Positions 10,838 through 22,771 of a stretch of 64,000 nt of DNA are shown in pieces (the stretch's first letter is position 1; the number at the start of each line of letters is the position of its first letter). A program made the translations under genes and the position numbers. A model generated the notes under the pieces. The model was given only the letters and a program-made list of their open reading frames with translations, ran no database searches and was not told the DNA's origin. This stretch comes from Manduca sexta (Eukaryota > Arthropoda > Insecta > Lepidoptera > Sphingidae): assembly GCF_014839805.1 (NCBI RefSeq), contig NC_051121.1:9345116-9409115 (forward strand). Reading direction: 5' to 3'.

Positions 10838-11070
10838 AGCACGGCATTGTGACCTTAGTATGGATGATAAGTAGAGTGGGGTTCAATAGAATGACGACTG
10901 ACGTGAGATGATTTCCCCTTGGCAGTCGACACAGTTATGGCGGCCTGTTAGAATCGAATATATACAGGCTGATCCCGGAACGCGTCACACTTTCGTGGAC
11001 CAATATAGTTTTAATATCTTGTATGGCGGTTGGTATCCGGGCGGATGTAAAATATATCCTACCAACAGCA
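10838..11070 (-). repeat. SINE-D, nearly full length
   Basis: The minus-strand copy runs from the GTAGGATATATTTTACATCC head, through the CCCGGATACC-like and GGGATCAGCCTG blocks, to the tail box region TTCAATAGAATGACGACTGA (as read on plus). The usual CACCTGATGGTAAGTG box is degraded. It belongs to the same family as the copies at 17.8, 23.3 and 49.6 kb. A 60-codon frame inside it is incidental. Confidence 0.75.
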
Positions 11071-11477
11071 AATGTAATGTATGTTTATAAAGTGAACATT
11101 AAAGGCAATATTAATCAAGTAAGTGTCTTCAGCCATGTGGTAACTTTGATTCACGTGTATTTAATCTGTATGTTAGATAATATAACGTAGTGCATCCGGC
11201 GACAGGTTAGCAAGAGATCAAACAAATAAATATTTATTTCAACCTCCAGCAAAGAGTAACAGAAGCATATATTTTATTTGAAAAAAGAAATATTGAACAT
11301 GATTGCGTTAACGCTTGTCAATTAAGGCATATAAAACCTCTTGAATCTCCGTTGATAAAATATTTTTTTTTGGCTGAAGTAAATTTTTTTATGAGCTTTG
11401 AAATTGTTTATTAACCTTACTTAAATGTTTCTTTTGTAATCATAATATTACTATTATTAATTATGATGATATTATTA

Positions 11478-11702
11478 CACACACATTTACGCTTTTTAAC
11501 CTAGATGGAATAGGCAGAGGCTTAACTGATGCACCCATTTTCTACATTTATTTAATCCCAAGATAGGGCGCGATCCTATCCCCATATCGTATCATAAAAC
11601 TGAGTAGAAAATCTGAATACTACTTTGCCCGTCCCGGAAATCGAACCCGAGATAACAGCATTATAGTCATACCGTAATACAACTACGCCACCGAGACAGT
11701 CA
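11478..11702 (-). repeat. SINE-A, diverged, near full length
   Basis: Read on minus: TGTCTCGGTGGCGTAGTTGT (A-box region), a B box equivalent to GGGTTCGATTTCCGGGACGG, then GGCAAAGTAG, and the tail with GCCTCTGCC and AAATGTGTGTG. The tail block CCTTCGGGG is lost. Divergence is clearly greater than for the copies at 0.3 and 42.1 kb. Confidence 0.7.
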
Positions 11703-11869
11703 TTGCTCTTATATTACTCCGATAATTAAATTCAACGAACCATTAATATTATAACAACTTCGTTAACAACTGAGGTTATGAAAATTGTTTCATAATTTTC
11801 TTAATGGAAAAATTCTCTACATTGTACTATAAAGCATAATTAAAACTGCAGGACATTAAATAAGCACAT

Positions 11870-11901
11870 GAGATGTGTGTATGTGTATGTGTGTGTGTGT
11901 A
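11870..11901. repeat. TG microsatellite
   Basis: An irregular (TG)n tract with interspersed TATG units. No associated element was recognised. Confidence 0.8.
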
Positions 11902-12192
11902 ACTTAACAGAAAATCTAACAAAAAGTTAATGAGATGTGTTCAAATGACACACAAAAAGATAATAGTAAGGAAAATGAGAAATACTAGATAGGTGAAAGG
12001 TCTGCTTGTCCACAATACGTGTGTCCGTGAAGAATTTATTGTTAATAACGTTTGGATTTAAGCCAATTTATGGGACGGATAACGGATGAATTATGGTCTA
12101 TGTGGAGTTATTAACATTGTTAACTGTGTGTGTGTGTTTGTTTTTTTTTTCTTTTATACTTTTTTGTTGTATTTATGTGTGTGTAGAGAAAT

Positions 12193-12219
12193 AAATGGTT
12201 TAAATGGTTTAAATGGTTT
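12193..12219. repeat. Three tandem 9-bp units (AAATGGTTT)
   Basis: Three perfect head-to-tail copies of AAATGGTTT follow a T-rich tract and AGAGAAATAAATGG. The arrangement looks like the microsatellite-like 3' end of a non-LTR element, but no upstream LINE sequence was recognised, so I annotate only the repeat. Confidence 0.7.
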
Positions 12220-12365
12220 AATAAGCCTTACGTTCAGTTAACCAGTCAAAGTTATTGTTACTTTTGCTTAAGTTACGACGTTTGTTGTAGTTAGTATTGA
12301 AGCGTTTTTTTTAACTATTACTTTGATTTTTCATGAAGAATATTGGTAATTGTTCATAGTTTAAA

Positions 12366-12459
12366 ATAATAATACTATCCTTGTATATACGGCTTACTTT
12401 TGAGTACGGCCTCCTCTATTGAGAAAGTTTAGGATTTAGACCATCACGCTGCCCTAGTA
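12366..12459 (-). repeat. SINE-B 3' fragment, interrupted by SINE-C
   Basis: Diverged SINE-B tail on the minus strand (plus reads AATAATACTATCCTTGTATA, GAGTACGGCCTCCTC, GACCATCACGCTGCCCTAGT). At CCCTAGT, where other copies continue with GCGGATTGG, the sequence changes to the poly-T start of a minus-strand SINE-C. After that SINE-C, GTACTTCACATGCC at about 12738 resembles the continuing SINE-B (GACTTCACACACC), suggesting one element split by the other. Confidence 0.6.
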
Positions 12460-12733
12460 TTTTTTTTATTGCTTTGAATGATGAGACGAACTTGCCATTC
12501 GCTTGATGGTAAGCGATACGACCGCCCATAAACAGTAGAAACTTCCAACACCTTGAATACAAAGTATTGTTTGGTATTCCACTGCGCTCGCCATCATGTC
12601 CAGTAGTTAGACTGGCTACAATGTTTAAACCGGAACACAACAGTGACTACAAACTGCTGCTTGGCGGTAAAAAAGGCATTGCGGTGGTTCCTACAAATGC
12701 TGACTCTGACATATGAGAAACCTACCACCAGTA
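12460..12733 (-). repeat. SINE-C inserted in SINE-B
   Basis: Minus-strand Bm1-like SINE: head GGTGGTAGGTTTCTCATATG, a GTCAGCATTTGTAGG-like version of the usual head block, body CACTGTTGTGTTCCGG, and tail GCGAATGGCAAGTTCGTCTC followed by AAAGCAATAAAAAAAA. Part of the body between GACATGATGGCGAGC and the CTGGACATAA block is deleted. It lies inside the SINE-B described at 12366. Confidence 0.8.
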
Positions 12734-12780
12734 AGCGTACTTCACATGCCTTCATGCTTCTTGTAGTGTATCATCAATTT

Positions 12781-14984
12781 TAAGCTCTAATTTTTTTTGC
12801 TCAGGACATTGACCACGTAACATTTTATTAATTAATTATTAGTCACGAGAATATTTAAAGGTATTTAAATGCGAGCTTATTAATTCAATAATATAAAAAG
12901 GTGTTTTGAGAATATAACATAGACAATTTTTTTTTGTTGTTTTTTATTTTATTTATATGGTATACATACAATATTTTTGGCTCTTATAGACTAGTTAAGA
13001 TAATTAAATATACATACATAAAGTTTTCACTTATATAAAGCTGTTTTACAGTACAGTAGATGTTATTGAAAAAAATATTAATCACTAAAAAACGATAATG
13101 ATAATAATTAATTTATAAAATAACAAGTGAATGCCAAATGTAATTACAAATTCATGCTTCAATTCCACGGGTGTTGTATAGAAACGTATCTAGTTAGCAA
13201 TAATCTTTCTATTTATAAAAAAACGCATTCTTTAGCTACGTTGGGCATAAATTTTTCCAGACAAATCGTTTTTAACATCAAAACTTATTCAATTTTATTC
13301 TTATAATTCATAGTTACGATATGGAACCAAAAAAAATATGGAAAACATCGCTAAATTCCTTTATTAGTTGTAATACTTATTAATATTCATAAATTAAGTC
13401 TTATGAGTAAGAATATAATCTTTAATATTCCGTCGGTAACAAGTCGGCAGTTTACAAGCACAATTAATATCAGATGAAATATTTAATATTTCTAAAATAT
13501 TCTTAATTAATGGTTTATATTTGGAAATAAATTTAGGATTATTTTTAACATAATTATAATAAACAAGGACAAGACATAACTTGATTAACTTTTTTTAAAA
13601 GATATTTAATCTGGTCCCATTAATTTATGGATTAAAATACAGTTGGCCAAAAATGTTTATGACTAAATTTGTAATTCCAGCTCATTTTTTTATAAATTCC
13701 CCGTAAGTAAATGCGACGTTAACCAACTTCAATAAAGGAGTTTCTCAATCTTGAGCCGCGACAAAATTACGATTAAAATAAAATTAAAATGTGACATCGT
13801 TAGCGGAGGCCAGCTGTCTTTAACAGTTGGTCCCTCAGTAGAAAACGATTCATCACTCAATAAAACTCAATAAAATAGCGTATAAAATCAGAATTAGAAC
13901 AGTAAAACTCATTTGAGCGTTATCGACGATCACATCAGAATACATTTGGTCGAGGAGCGGTCGCGTTCGAAATTTAAATGCAGATTAGAAAATTAAACAG
14001 ATACAAGAAAAATATACATTTAATTTTGTTTGTTTTCCAAATTTAAATAAATACAATGGCGGTATAGAGTTGGTAATACTTAATTTTTTTTCTGCGTATT
14101 TTTGAATGTATTTGCTGTAAATAATACCTAATCCACATTTAAAACTCTTCCTATCAAATCGAACTCACAATAAATCAGGGCATATTTTCGTTTTTTTTTT
14201 CTTTATTGTTTAAAGAGAGTTTTGTCATATTTGACGATGTCACTCCCGTAAATCGATAAAAAATATTTATTAAATCAATCAGCATCCAATCTGGAAGAAA
14301 TGCAAAACTTAACGATCCTGATCACTTTATCAGAAGTTGGTGAAGCTAAAGTGCTATTCCAAATACTCACATTGCTACAATTATTTAAAAATTCACGACG
14401 TTCATTTTCGCTCCGAACACATTCTAGGAATGATAAACATCCTCAATTATTGGGCAGTTCGAACAATTTCGAGACTCAGACTTACAGGGTACATTGTTTT
14501 TTATCTATACGAACGGGTTGTTATAATAGAATCTTGAGATAACTGTAAAAGACTCATATAAAGGTCTATTAATATGGAAACATGAAACACTGAGCTCACT
14601 AAATACACCTACACACGTGATCAAACCCTTAACTCAACTATGAAAATAAAATCGCAACACATTAATGCAAGCAACATCCTGTTGTGAAAAAACAAATAGA
14701 GTTGGGAACGAGTGGCTTGCGTGCCGGCCGCGTGCGTTCGTTTCGCGCGTGGTTCGACTTTTTGTTACTGCATAATCGAGACCGTAAATTGAAACCTCTG
14801 TTCATCGAATTATGATGCTGGTTATTGTTATCTTGCGTATTTTAGATGGAAACTGTGCAAATGTGATCGGTAGAACTGTGTGTTATACAGGATGTTATGT
14901 AGTATTAGATTTTAATACAAAAAAATGGTTTGTGATTATATAATATGATAATATTGCCTGCCGTATACTTATGATATTCTTACG
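12781..14984. other. Unique AT-rich tract with one CG-rich patch
   Basis: Repeat-poor DNA. The only compositional change is about 14711-14760 (GTGCCGGCCGCGTGCGTTCG, then TTTCGCGCGTGG), a small CpG-dense patch with no open frame or splice site I can defend. Frames of 66-80 codons at 14300-14542 have no motif. Confidence 0.4.
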
Positions 14985-15138
14985 GGGAATTCTCAGGTAG
15001 GTAGGTTTCCTCACGATGTTTTCCTTCACTGTTAGAGGTAACTATTTGATAAACATTACACAAATAACTTCAAAAGTTAGATGTGTCTTGTGTTTTGAAA
15101 TTGCGGGGCGTCGTCTCGGCAATCTATTTCGTTCCCAA
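14985..15138 (-). repeat. SINE-B relative, fragment
   Basis: The plus strand reads TTCTCAGGTAGGTAGGTTTC, CTCACGATGTTTTCCTTCAC, TGTTAGAGGTAACTATTTGA and, further on, GTCGTCTCGGCAATCTATTT. This parallels the middle of SINE-B (GCAGGTTTCCTCACGATGTT, TTCCTTCACCGTTAAAGC) but with different spacing and endings, so it is a related subfamily or a strongly diverged copy. Confidence 0.6.
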
Positions 15139-15240
15139 AGTTATAATGCTAATTGTGAAAAACATATTTTAATTAGTCTAATATATATATGTAGTGTAGT
15201 TAAATACAGATAATTTTGACAATGCAATATTCCTGATATC

Positions 15241-15368
15241 CACGTCAATTTTCTGACGTGAATTTACGCTATAAATATAATTGACGAGCGACAATGACGT
15301 TGCTTTTATAAAAATGTTAATGACGTTGACGTAAAATTCGTCACTTTCTCGTAGAAAACTACGAGAAA
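15241..15368. repeat. Cluster of short perfect inverted repeats
   Basis: Two perfect hairpins lie 85 bases apart: CACGTCA-ATTTTC-TGACGTG at 15241-15260, and a 10-bp stem TTTCTCGTAG with loop AAAA at 15345-15368. The interval between them has several GACGTT/GACGTC-like words. It could be a decayed fold-back element or a regulatory DNA cluster (TGACGT is a CREB-type half site); the sequence does not decide. Confidence 0.5.
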
Positions 15369-16032
15369 AATACATGTAAAACGAGCATAATTCAAATTGC
15401 TTAAAAGTTTTATAATTAAACTAATTTCAGACTTTACAGACAACTATAGGATCAGAGATCTATCTTATTATATGTAAGAAAAGCTTTGACATATTTACCT
15501 TATAATACGTAACATAGTTCTCAAAAACATTAAATACTTTATTACTAGCCACATTGAAATTTAACCTAAATAAATTTAAAAATAATACAGCATACTTTTT
15601 ATTAGAACAAAACTATAATTGCCAATGATCTAGAAACGAAACATAATTCTGTAATATATTTCCTCAATAAAATTAACATAATTAATTTAAATTAGCCCAG
15701 TAGTATGACGATATTACAATAAACGCCTGATGGTTCAAATTCGGATGGCAGGTCATCGAAATTATTAATTATTAATGTCGTTTAAGCGTGGGAAAAAATA
15801 GTAGTTGTGTCATTGCAAATATTTTTATTGCTAATTGATTATGGTTATTGGAAAATTTTATGTGAAGAATTAGGAAATGGGCGCTTAAATTATACATTAC
15901 GTTGTATAACAGCTGAGAAACATACCTTAAATGAGTCTAATTTTCATATTGTAAATATATGCGTATTAATTTTATTATAAATAAAGTATTGCCAATATTA
16001 ATGAGTTTGCTATTTAGAGTGTTGTTATATAT

Positions 16033-16169
16033 TAACGCCATAACTGCTGAACAGATTTCAGTGAAATTTGATACACAGATAGACTGTACCTAGGATTAAT
16101 ATATAGATTAATTTTGTCCTGAAAAATACACAAGACCATCAAAGCTACTTTACGCGGGGGAATGCATAG
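16033..16169 (+). mobile_element. Diverged Helitron-like element E fragment
   Basis: Contains AACTGCTGAACAGATTTCAG, GTGAAATTTGATACACAGAT and TTTACGCGGGGGAATGC, in the order seen in element E at 19.2 kb (CTACTGAACAGATTTTTATG, AAATTTGCTATG, CATGCGGGCGAAGC). Neither terminus is preserved. Assignment is tentative. Confidence 0.35.
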
Positions 16170-16637
16170 TTTATTACAAATAAAAACTGTTGCAGCTGAT
16201 TGACATCTTGAACTGTTTTATGATTTATACATATTGGTATGGATTCACTCGACTTGTATTTAATTCGCAATCACTAACCAAAGTTCATTAATATAAGTGC
16301 TAGCAATACTCCAATATATAGTAACATATCTACTAAATAGAGGCGAAATTCGCATAATTCGTTTTGGTGAAACTAGAATAAAATTCTAATATATAAATTG
16401 TAACTCTAAATTGTTAATAATATGTCGTTTAATTTAATATTTTATTAGTTTACTTTAGTGACTGTTTGAATTAATTATTAAGTGCTTTTCTAGCTTCGCT
16501 GGAGCTTATCGCGTTTTACTCAATAAGTTTAATGTTTTCACACTAATACATCTACCTATTATACAAAAAAATGTGTAAACGTTCCCTATACTCCCAAACT
16601 GCTGGAGCAATTTTTTATAAAATTATAGTCATTTTCA

Positions 16638-16695
16638 GATTAGCCTAGCGGCTAAATTTGTAAAATTAGGGCTATTGGTTCGACGATTTTTTGGC
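16638..16695 (+). repeat. tRNA-like SINE head remnant
   Basis: TTAGCCTAGCGGCTAA provides an A-box match and TTGGTTCGACGATTTT a B-box match, at tRNA-like spacing (about 33 bases). The body downstream does not match any family in this window. It is not a functional tRNA gene: no acceptor-stem pairing is evident. Confidence 0.4.
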
Positions 16696-17767
16696 TATTG
16701 ATTATAATTAGTGCTATAGTATAAAGATTAGCGAAGACGTTTGTTTTGACGGAGAAATCGAGCATAATGAGGACGATCTTAATTCTAGGTCAAATATAAT
16801 ATTAAGAACGACTGATTTTAGATTATAAAACATCGCACATCAAATCCTACGAATGCCCGTATAGTTTAGAACCCAGGATCGAAACTGAGACTTTTCATTT
16901 CAAAACTATAGTTTGATATGTTACAGAAACATTTAAAAAATATATATAAATAACCTTGTTACTATATTTATTTAAATATTACAGCATCTTTGTAGGTGTA
17001 TAAAATTCAGATTATCTTTAATTATATGATAACATCAGAATTGTGCAAATATTATTACGATATCGCATAAGTATATCGCATGGACGCTCAAAAAATCAAT
17101 CGATAGGTTAAATAACTTACTTTGATATGACGCAAAAACCTAATATCAAACAATCCCACGATAGATCAATTAAGAAGATGATCTCCTTCAAGATTATGTA
17201 AATAAAGAGATACAACGCGAAAATGTTTTGAATAAATAAATCAGTTTGATGGATTTTTGTCACATGCTTATTAATAATACATTAATTTTATTTTTCATAT
17301 TCATTTCGTGTTTTATAACCAAGGATTTCTGTTATATTTATTTATAAAGTATATTTTAAATTTATGGTCTAGCATGTAATATTTTTCATAAGATTTTATA
17401 GTAATTTGGTCTATAATAACATATTCAAAGAGTATACGAAAACTAATTAGAAGGCTAAAAAAATTAATACCAATATTGAAGATCTCCAATAGGGCAGACC
17501 AATAGATTATTTTATTTATTTATTTTAATACCAACACTCACAGTCATTACACACCCAATTCGAATTGGTAGAGTTGTGGTATAAATAATATCCTCTGTCA
17601 AGTGAGTATAGTATTGAATGTGATACAAGCGGACGTGAATTCGATTTTTGGATTGATATTAGTATGTTCTGCAAATATTTGTACGGTATTTGAATGTTGT
17701 GGAAACATTGTCGCCTATTATTGAGGGCATAAAATTTAATATTATTAATTTGTATATTCTATGTACC
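16696..17767. other. Unique AT-rich tract
   Basis: No recognised repeat beyond a weak B-box-like word near 16876 (minus strand) and a 14-bp perfect palindrome CCAATTCGAATTGG at 17555-17568. No exon or RNA gene seen. Confidence 0.4.
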
Positions 17768-18007
17768 TTGCTGGTGATAGGATATATTTTATATCCGGAT
17801 AGAGACCACCGTACGTAAGGTGTTAAAACCCGCCATAGAGGCCCGCGTGCATCGCGTTCCGCGTTCAACTTGGGTATATCTGGTTCCAACCGGCCGGCAT
17901 AATGGTATCGACCACCAAGAGTGAACCATCCCTCGTCAGTCGATATTATTGGACCCTACTCCCCTTAATATCACATGCAGTAAGGTCACTTTCCCGTCCC
18001 AAAAAAA
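17768..18007 (+). repeat. SINE-D, full length
   Basis: Head TTGCTGGTGATAGGATATAT, then the ATCCGGATAGAGACCACCG block, GTGTTAAAACCCGCCATAG, GGTTCCAACCGGCCGGCATA, TCCCTCGTCAGTCGATATTA, and a tail ending in TTCCCGTCCCAAAAAAA. It shares its head layout (GGTGGTAGG..., then ...GACCACCG) with SINE-C, which supports a common Bm1-like ancestor. Confidence 0.8.
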
Positions 18008-19163
18008 CTTAATCAATAGTTATAAATATATTAAAATGTAAATTGGATATTAAGTTTTTATCGATAAATGAATATTCGGATATTTCCATATAATATATGC
18101 TACATGTTATTTCCGCCAGTGTTATTACTGAAAAAAATCATTTAAAATACATGTACGACACAAAAAATATATATCAAAAACTTTGTAATTTCACATGACC
18201 AACTTTTGTTAATAACGACTAATTTATAACTCTATTAATTTTTTACAACGTGTACTTATGCATTATTAATAAAAATACACGAAACAACCAATAAATTCCG
18301 TATAACCACTAATCAATTGATAGTTGGTAAGAAAAATAATAAGATCAAAATCAACTGTGGCCTAATCAGCGCTGATAGAAAAGACATCAACGAGCTCCGA
18401 ACTCTACGCACCGTTTTGAATGCATATCAAACGATGTGTTAAATCATCGCGTAGTTTTGTGGGTATTTACCGCTTCGTATAAATTAGCACTGAGTTACGT
18501 TATGTCTGATGTAGTACAGAGAAAGGCTTCTATTAAACTGTAGAGCGGCTAACCGTCTCTACCATAAGTTTGCGTCATATTAATAAAATACTTTCATTAT
18601 TAACGCATGATGGAATAAAAATCATGCATAGTTATTATAGTCTCGTATCTCCTGAGAACGTAACTGCGTTTATGTATAAATTATTCAAATACGAAAATAA
18701 ATAATTGCAGCAAAATCTAATTTGCTTTTTCATTCTAATTAATCGCTAAAAACTACGTAAGTTTTTTATATAATAATAAAATAATATTTAGAACATATGT
18801 TTGTACAAATCATTTTTAATTCTGGATATATTTTTATGCCATAACAAACTTATTACAGAATATATTTCCATCTTAGTAGCGATTGAGATATATATTACAA
18901 AAATAACGTAAACTATTCCACAACATAAAATATACCGAATCCATAGGAATATCTTACACTCATCCCACAAAGAAACAATAGATAAGATTTCATAGGCAGA
19001 TAGCTATGACTTGGGCCATTGTGACGAACTTTTTTCACTTCATACACATTTTATTTTTCATATTAAGCATGGTTAGTGCGTAGTTGGTAAGTTGATGCCA
19101 GTGGAATGAATAACCCAGGGCTATGATCGTTTCCCGCAGTGAGATAAAATATTTGGTCCATAA
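18008..19163. other. Unique AT-rich tract
   Basis: No member of the window's repeat families was recognised. A 60-codon minus-strand frame at 18788-18970 is hydrophobic by AT bias and has no supporting context. Confidence 0.4.
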
Positions 19164-19374
19164 TCTATACATATTATAAAAGTCCCCTTTTCTGTCTGTC
19201 TGTATGTTATAGATTTTCTCAAAATCTACTGAACAGATTTTTATGAAATTTGCTATGGGGACAGTTTAAGGCCCTGGAAAGGTTATATGCTACTTTTTAT
19301 CTCGGAAGATTATATAACGAGACTTTTATCGGAGAAAACTCTATCATGCGGGCGAAGCCGCGAGCAAAAGCTAG
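19164..19374 (+). mobile_element. Element E: complete Helitron-like, 211 bp
   Basis: Begins A|TCTATACATATTATAAAAG and ends GCAAAAGCTAG|T, matching the Helitron end rule (TC...CTRR between A and T) with CTAG as in typical lepidopteran copies. The interior contains CTACTGAACAGATTTTTATG and GCGGGCGAAGCCGCGAGC just before the end; the palindromic GCGG...CCGC there can form the short 3' hairpin expected for a Helitron terminus. No helicase is encoded, so it depends on a partner elsewhere. Confidence 0.75.
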
Positions 19375-19617
19375 TATTCTATAAGATAAGGTTGGATCAA
19401 AAATGCATCTTTGCGTCTGATATTTTATGACACCAATTGATCTTAGTAGAGTTAGGATTATTTTGATTCACTTTACATATATATGCGAAAGTTTGAGATT
19501 ATTTCTTAGAAGTATGATGAAACCGCTGAATGCGTTTGGAAATTGGTATTGAACCATATTAATTAATGTGTAGGCCACCTTTATCAAAGTACACGGCAAC
19601 TTTTAATTTAGGATAAG

Positions 19618-19652
19618 TACTTTGCGCAGACAAAGTCGAGAACAAAAACTAG
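19618..19652 (+). mobile_element. Element E 3'-end fragment
   Basis: GCAGACAAAGTCGAGAACAA followed by AAACTAG|T repeats the 3' terminus of element E with decay. It lies only about 245 bases beyond the complete copy and in the same orientation, so it may be a remnant of a second terminus. Confidence 0.45.
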
Positions 19653-20229
19653 TTCATAAATATATAATTTCATATCTTTACCGCACTTTATGTACTGAAA
19701 ATTACAACTTACGGTAAACAGATCATAAGTGGCATGCATTAAATCATTAATTATAAAGCAGTTTCAGTTTACGCGCTCACAAATTATTCATAAAGCATAT
19801 AAATATGATTTATACGACCATTAATCGAATAAAACTTGTCCAAGCTATGTGCTTTATGTTAAACATTTTAATTAGTCTGTAATAAAAGCGTAGAATTCTG
19901 TTTTTTTCTGAAAATTTCTGCGACTTACGACTGGCGCCATGCTTCGCCTTCCTGCTTTTTATATTAAGTATTATATGAATACAACTTTATAATACTTTAC
20001 GGATATATTCTTATAAAAATAAGGAACAGGTAATTCTTAAGAATAATTGTCATTCAATAAATAAATCAAGAAACTGCAGTCATCATTTAAATAAGCTTAG
20101 TATAGATCCAATATTAAATGTGTATTACCTAATATTTGAGGGTATAACTTAAAAAATATAATTAATATCTTAGATACGTTTGTTAAACATTGCTATTTGT
20201 TCTCTCCGATAAAATATCTCTTATAGTTT

Positions 20230-20318
20230 TTATATGACACGCTAAAGATACCACACTGCACCTGATGGTAAGCGAAGCGGGGTCTAGATAGAGTGCCTAT
20301 TAACGAAAGATGACAAAA
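20230..20318 (-). repeat. SINE-D tail fragment
   Basis: Plus strand reads CACACTGCACCTGATGGTAA, GCGAAGCGGGGTCTAGATAG, then ACGAAAGATGAC. It corresponds to the 3' third of SINE-D. The rest is missing. Confidence 0.65.
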
Positions 20319-22340
20319 CGTTTGAAAATAAACAATCATCATCCAAGCCTCCGCAACTATAAAGATGATCACGAAATGTTTAACAATAATGACCACTATA
20401 ATACCGCCATTGCATACGCAAGGAATTGTTTTCATAGAATAAGTAATCAAATATCAATTTCATGCTGAGTGAGGTTTTTATCGTAGAGTTAATGCATTTG
20501 TATAATATTCGCGATCAAAATACTCTACAAAAAGGTAGATCAAACAATGTTTATTTATTTAATTTAGACGCAAAAAAGATGTTATTTTTTTACAATTTTA
20601 TAAAATATACAAACTTAAAACTAGATTCAATTTCAAAATATGCGCCCTTATACCGGTTAATTACTTAAAATTCGGACGAAGACTAATTAAAACTATTAAG
20701 TTTTTTACATTAAACAATTAAAACAAGAAAACAATATCACTGTAACTTAACAATAAATAACTAAGTATTGCCGGTTAATATTTTTTATTTTACGCTTCTT
20801 GATAATGATAATAATAATAACTCTACCTAATTTTGGCAATGGGTTTAATTAGACTATATATTATCATTGTCCATTTTAATCAAAAACATAGTAACGCAAA
20901 ATTTTTAATAATGTTGTGTATTAAAGTATTGACTTTATGATAACCTGAGGTAGAATATTTTCCCTGTGTTGTAGATGATAGAAATAACTCTATCTTAGTC
21001 TACCAAGTATTGATCGTCGAGCATACAAACAAACACATCCACAACAATTAATTTTACCTCAATCTCTTATTTATACTGTGTTTGAAAAATCACTAACTGT
21101 AATTTTTTCTCATAATGACAATCTCTACCATATTATATTTCACTTTTAATTATATTATAGATGGTCAATAAGAAATACTGCTACGAAACGTTATCTCCAA
21201 AGAATTTGTAGTGCAAAAATCTCCTTAACATCTTTTTTATTTTTGTAAATACACCTTGGAAGCTCTACGCTACATTAAAATTAAAGATCATTACTCTACT
21301 TCTACTTTTATTTTCAAATTACGCAACCTATCATTAAGTCGTAAACGGAATGAGCTTTCTGCGCTACGCGACGGAAGTTTTCGTAACTCGCGAGACATAT
21401 TCAATTACATTAACAAACATACAAATAAACGTGACATCAATGTGTTTGTAATCGGACTCATGTAGGCTTTCATCAGGCCGCGTATCAATGCACCGGTTGC
21501 TATGGTTACGGAATGAAGTCCACGCTTCAGTAGACAAGCAACTTGTTGTAACAAAAGACCTTTATATTTTGCTTTCTTCATGTGCATTGGTATGGAAATA
21601 TATCCGAGGAATGTAGAGTTCAGATTGAAATGTAGAGACTTGGTAGAGTGGGTATTTAATTATTATTTTTGCGATTATTATGTAGTGTTGTGTTGTAAAG
21701 GATAAGGGAGGAAGATTTTGATTAGTATGATTGGTGATGGAAATGAATTTGCTTTATGATAATTGTAGCTGTAAATATGTTGTTCGTTTTCTTCAAAATA
21801 CTTCTCTATATTAACATTAACTTCACAATAAGTATTTAAAATGAGTTTACAGATGTGAAAATGGTAAACTCTATTTAAAAAATTGTCATTGTATAAAATT
21901 ACGCCAATCTCAAAGCTAACAAGATTTTCGTAACTTAATATTTAATTAGGTTTCTTTGAGTAAAGAAAAGTGCGAAGGTGTTTCCAGACGTCGGAATGTA
22001 CTTTCTATTAAGTACCTATTGGCTATTCAATTTATAGACGCAACATTAGTTTTGTCACCTGTCGCAGAAGAAGAATTCTAATAAGATGCTTTAACTAATA
22101 GATCTTTATTCGTATTAATTTATCTTCAACTTCAAAGTAGAAATAATTCTAAATTCAAAAAATTAAATAACAAATTTTCCAATTACGAGAAAATATTTTC
22201 AGCGCAAAAACAAATTCACGTACCTTTAAGTCCATGAAGAGAAACATACAAACACCACAAATCCACAAGTCACACACAATTATCTTATTAACACAAGTCA
22301 AAATCTAAACACAGTCATACACAGTTACCCACCATTTTAA
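20319..22340. other. Unique AT-rich tract
   Basis: About 2 kb without a recognised repeat. Frames at 20462-20668 and 21256-21465 (68-69 codons) show no motif. A GATAATGATAATAATAATAA microsatellite occurs near 20803. Confidence 0.4.
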
Positions 22341-22520
22341 CATACATTTCACGATTTCGCGTGAAAGATGGGCGCGACATACGGCGCAGTGAATTACAAC
22401 CAAGCTATGGGCTTGCGTCTACGCAACTAAAATCACCTTGCAAGGCCCACTGCGGCCGTCTCGCTCTAAACATCTCGTCGTCTCGCTCTAGCGGGCATTG
22501 TGCTCGCCCCAACCACTTAT
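22341..22520. promoter_or_regulatory. CpG-richer block with repeated CGTCTCGCTCTA
   Basis: Composition rises sharply in CG (words GATGGGCGCGACATACGGCG, CACTGCGGCCGTCTCGCTC). The 12-mer CGTCTCGCTCTA occurs twice, at 22457-22468 and 22479-22490, 22 bases apart. It is not related to any repeat in the window and has no open frame. A promoter or enhancer is possible; on the minus strand GAGTATAAGTGG could act as a TATA-like box. Nothing proves this. Confidence 0.25.
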
Positions 22521-22771
22521 ACTCCGACGACAATAAATAACATATAGGAATCTAATCAGTTTAATAGTTGTGTGATTTTTTTTCTGTCTAAATCGTTTCT
22601 AATAACAGCAGACAATGATCGGTGGATGATTGTAACGCCAATTACGGGTAACAGTGTCTTGACACACATCGGCTACCTTCGCACGGGATTCTTGTAAATA
22701 GGCGTTTATGTGTTATAATGGTTAGTAGATTGTCATAGGTATTGGATTTTTAATTAGGTTGATAAGTTTTC

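Noticed and set aside
11231..11275. Similarity of ACCTCCAGCAAAGAGTAACA to ACCTCCAACAAAGGATACAC at 25998
   Set aside because: A short match next to TTTA-rich tracts; it may be one old repeat but is too brief to define a family.
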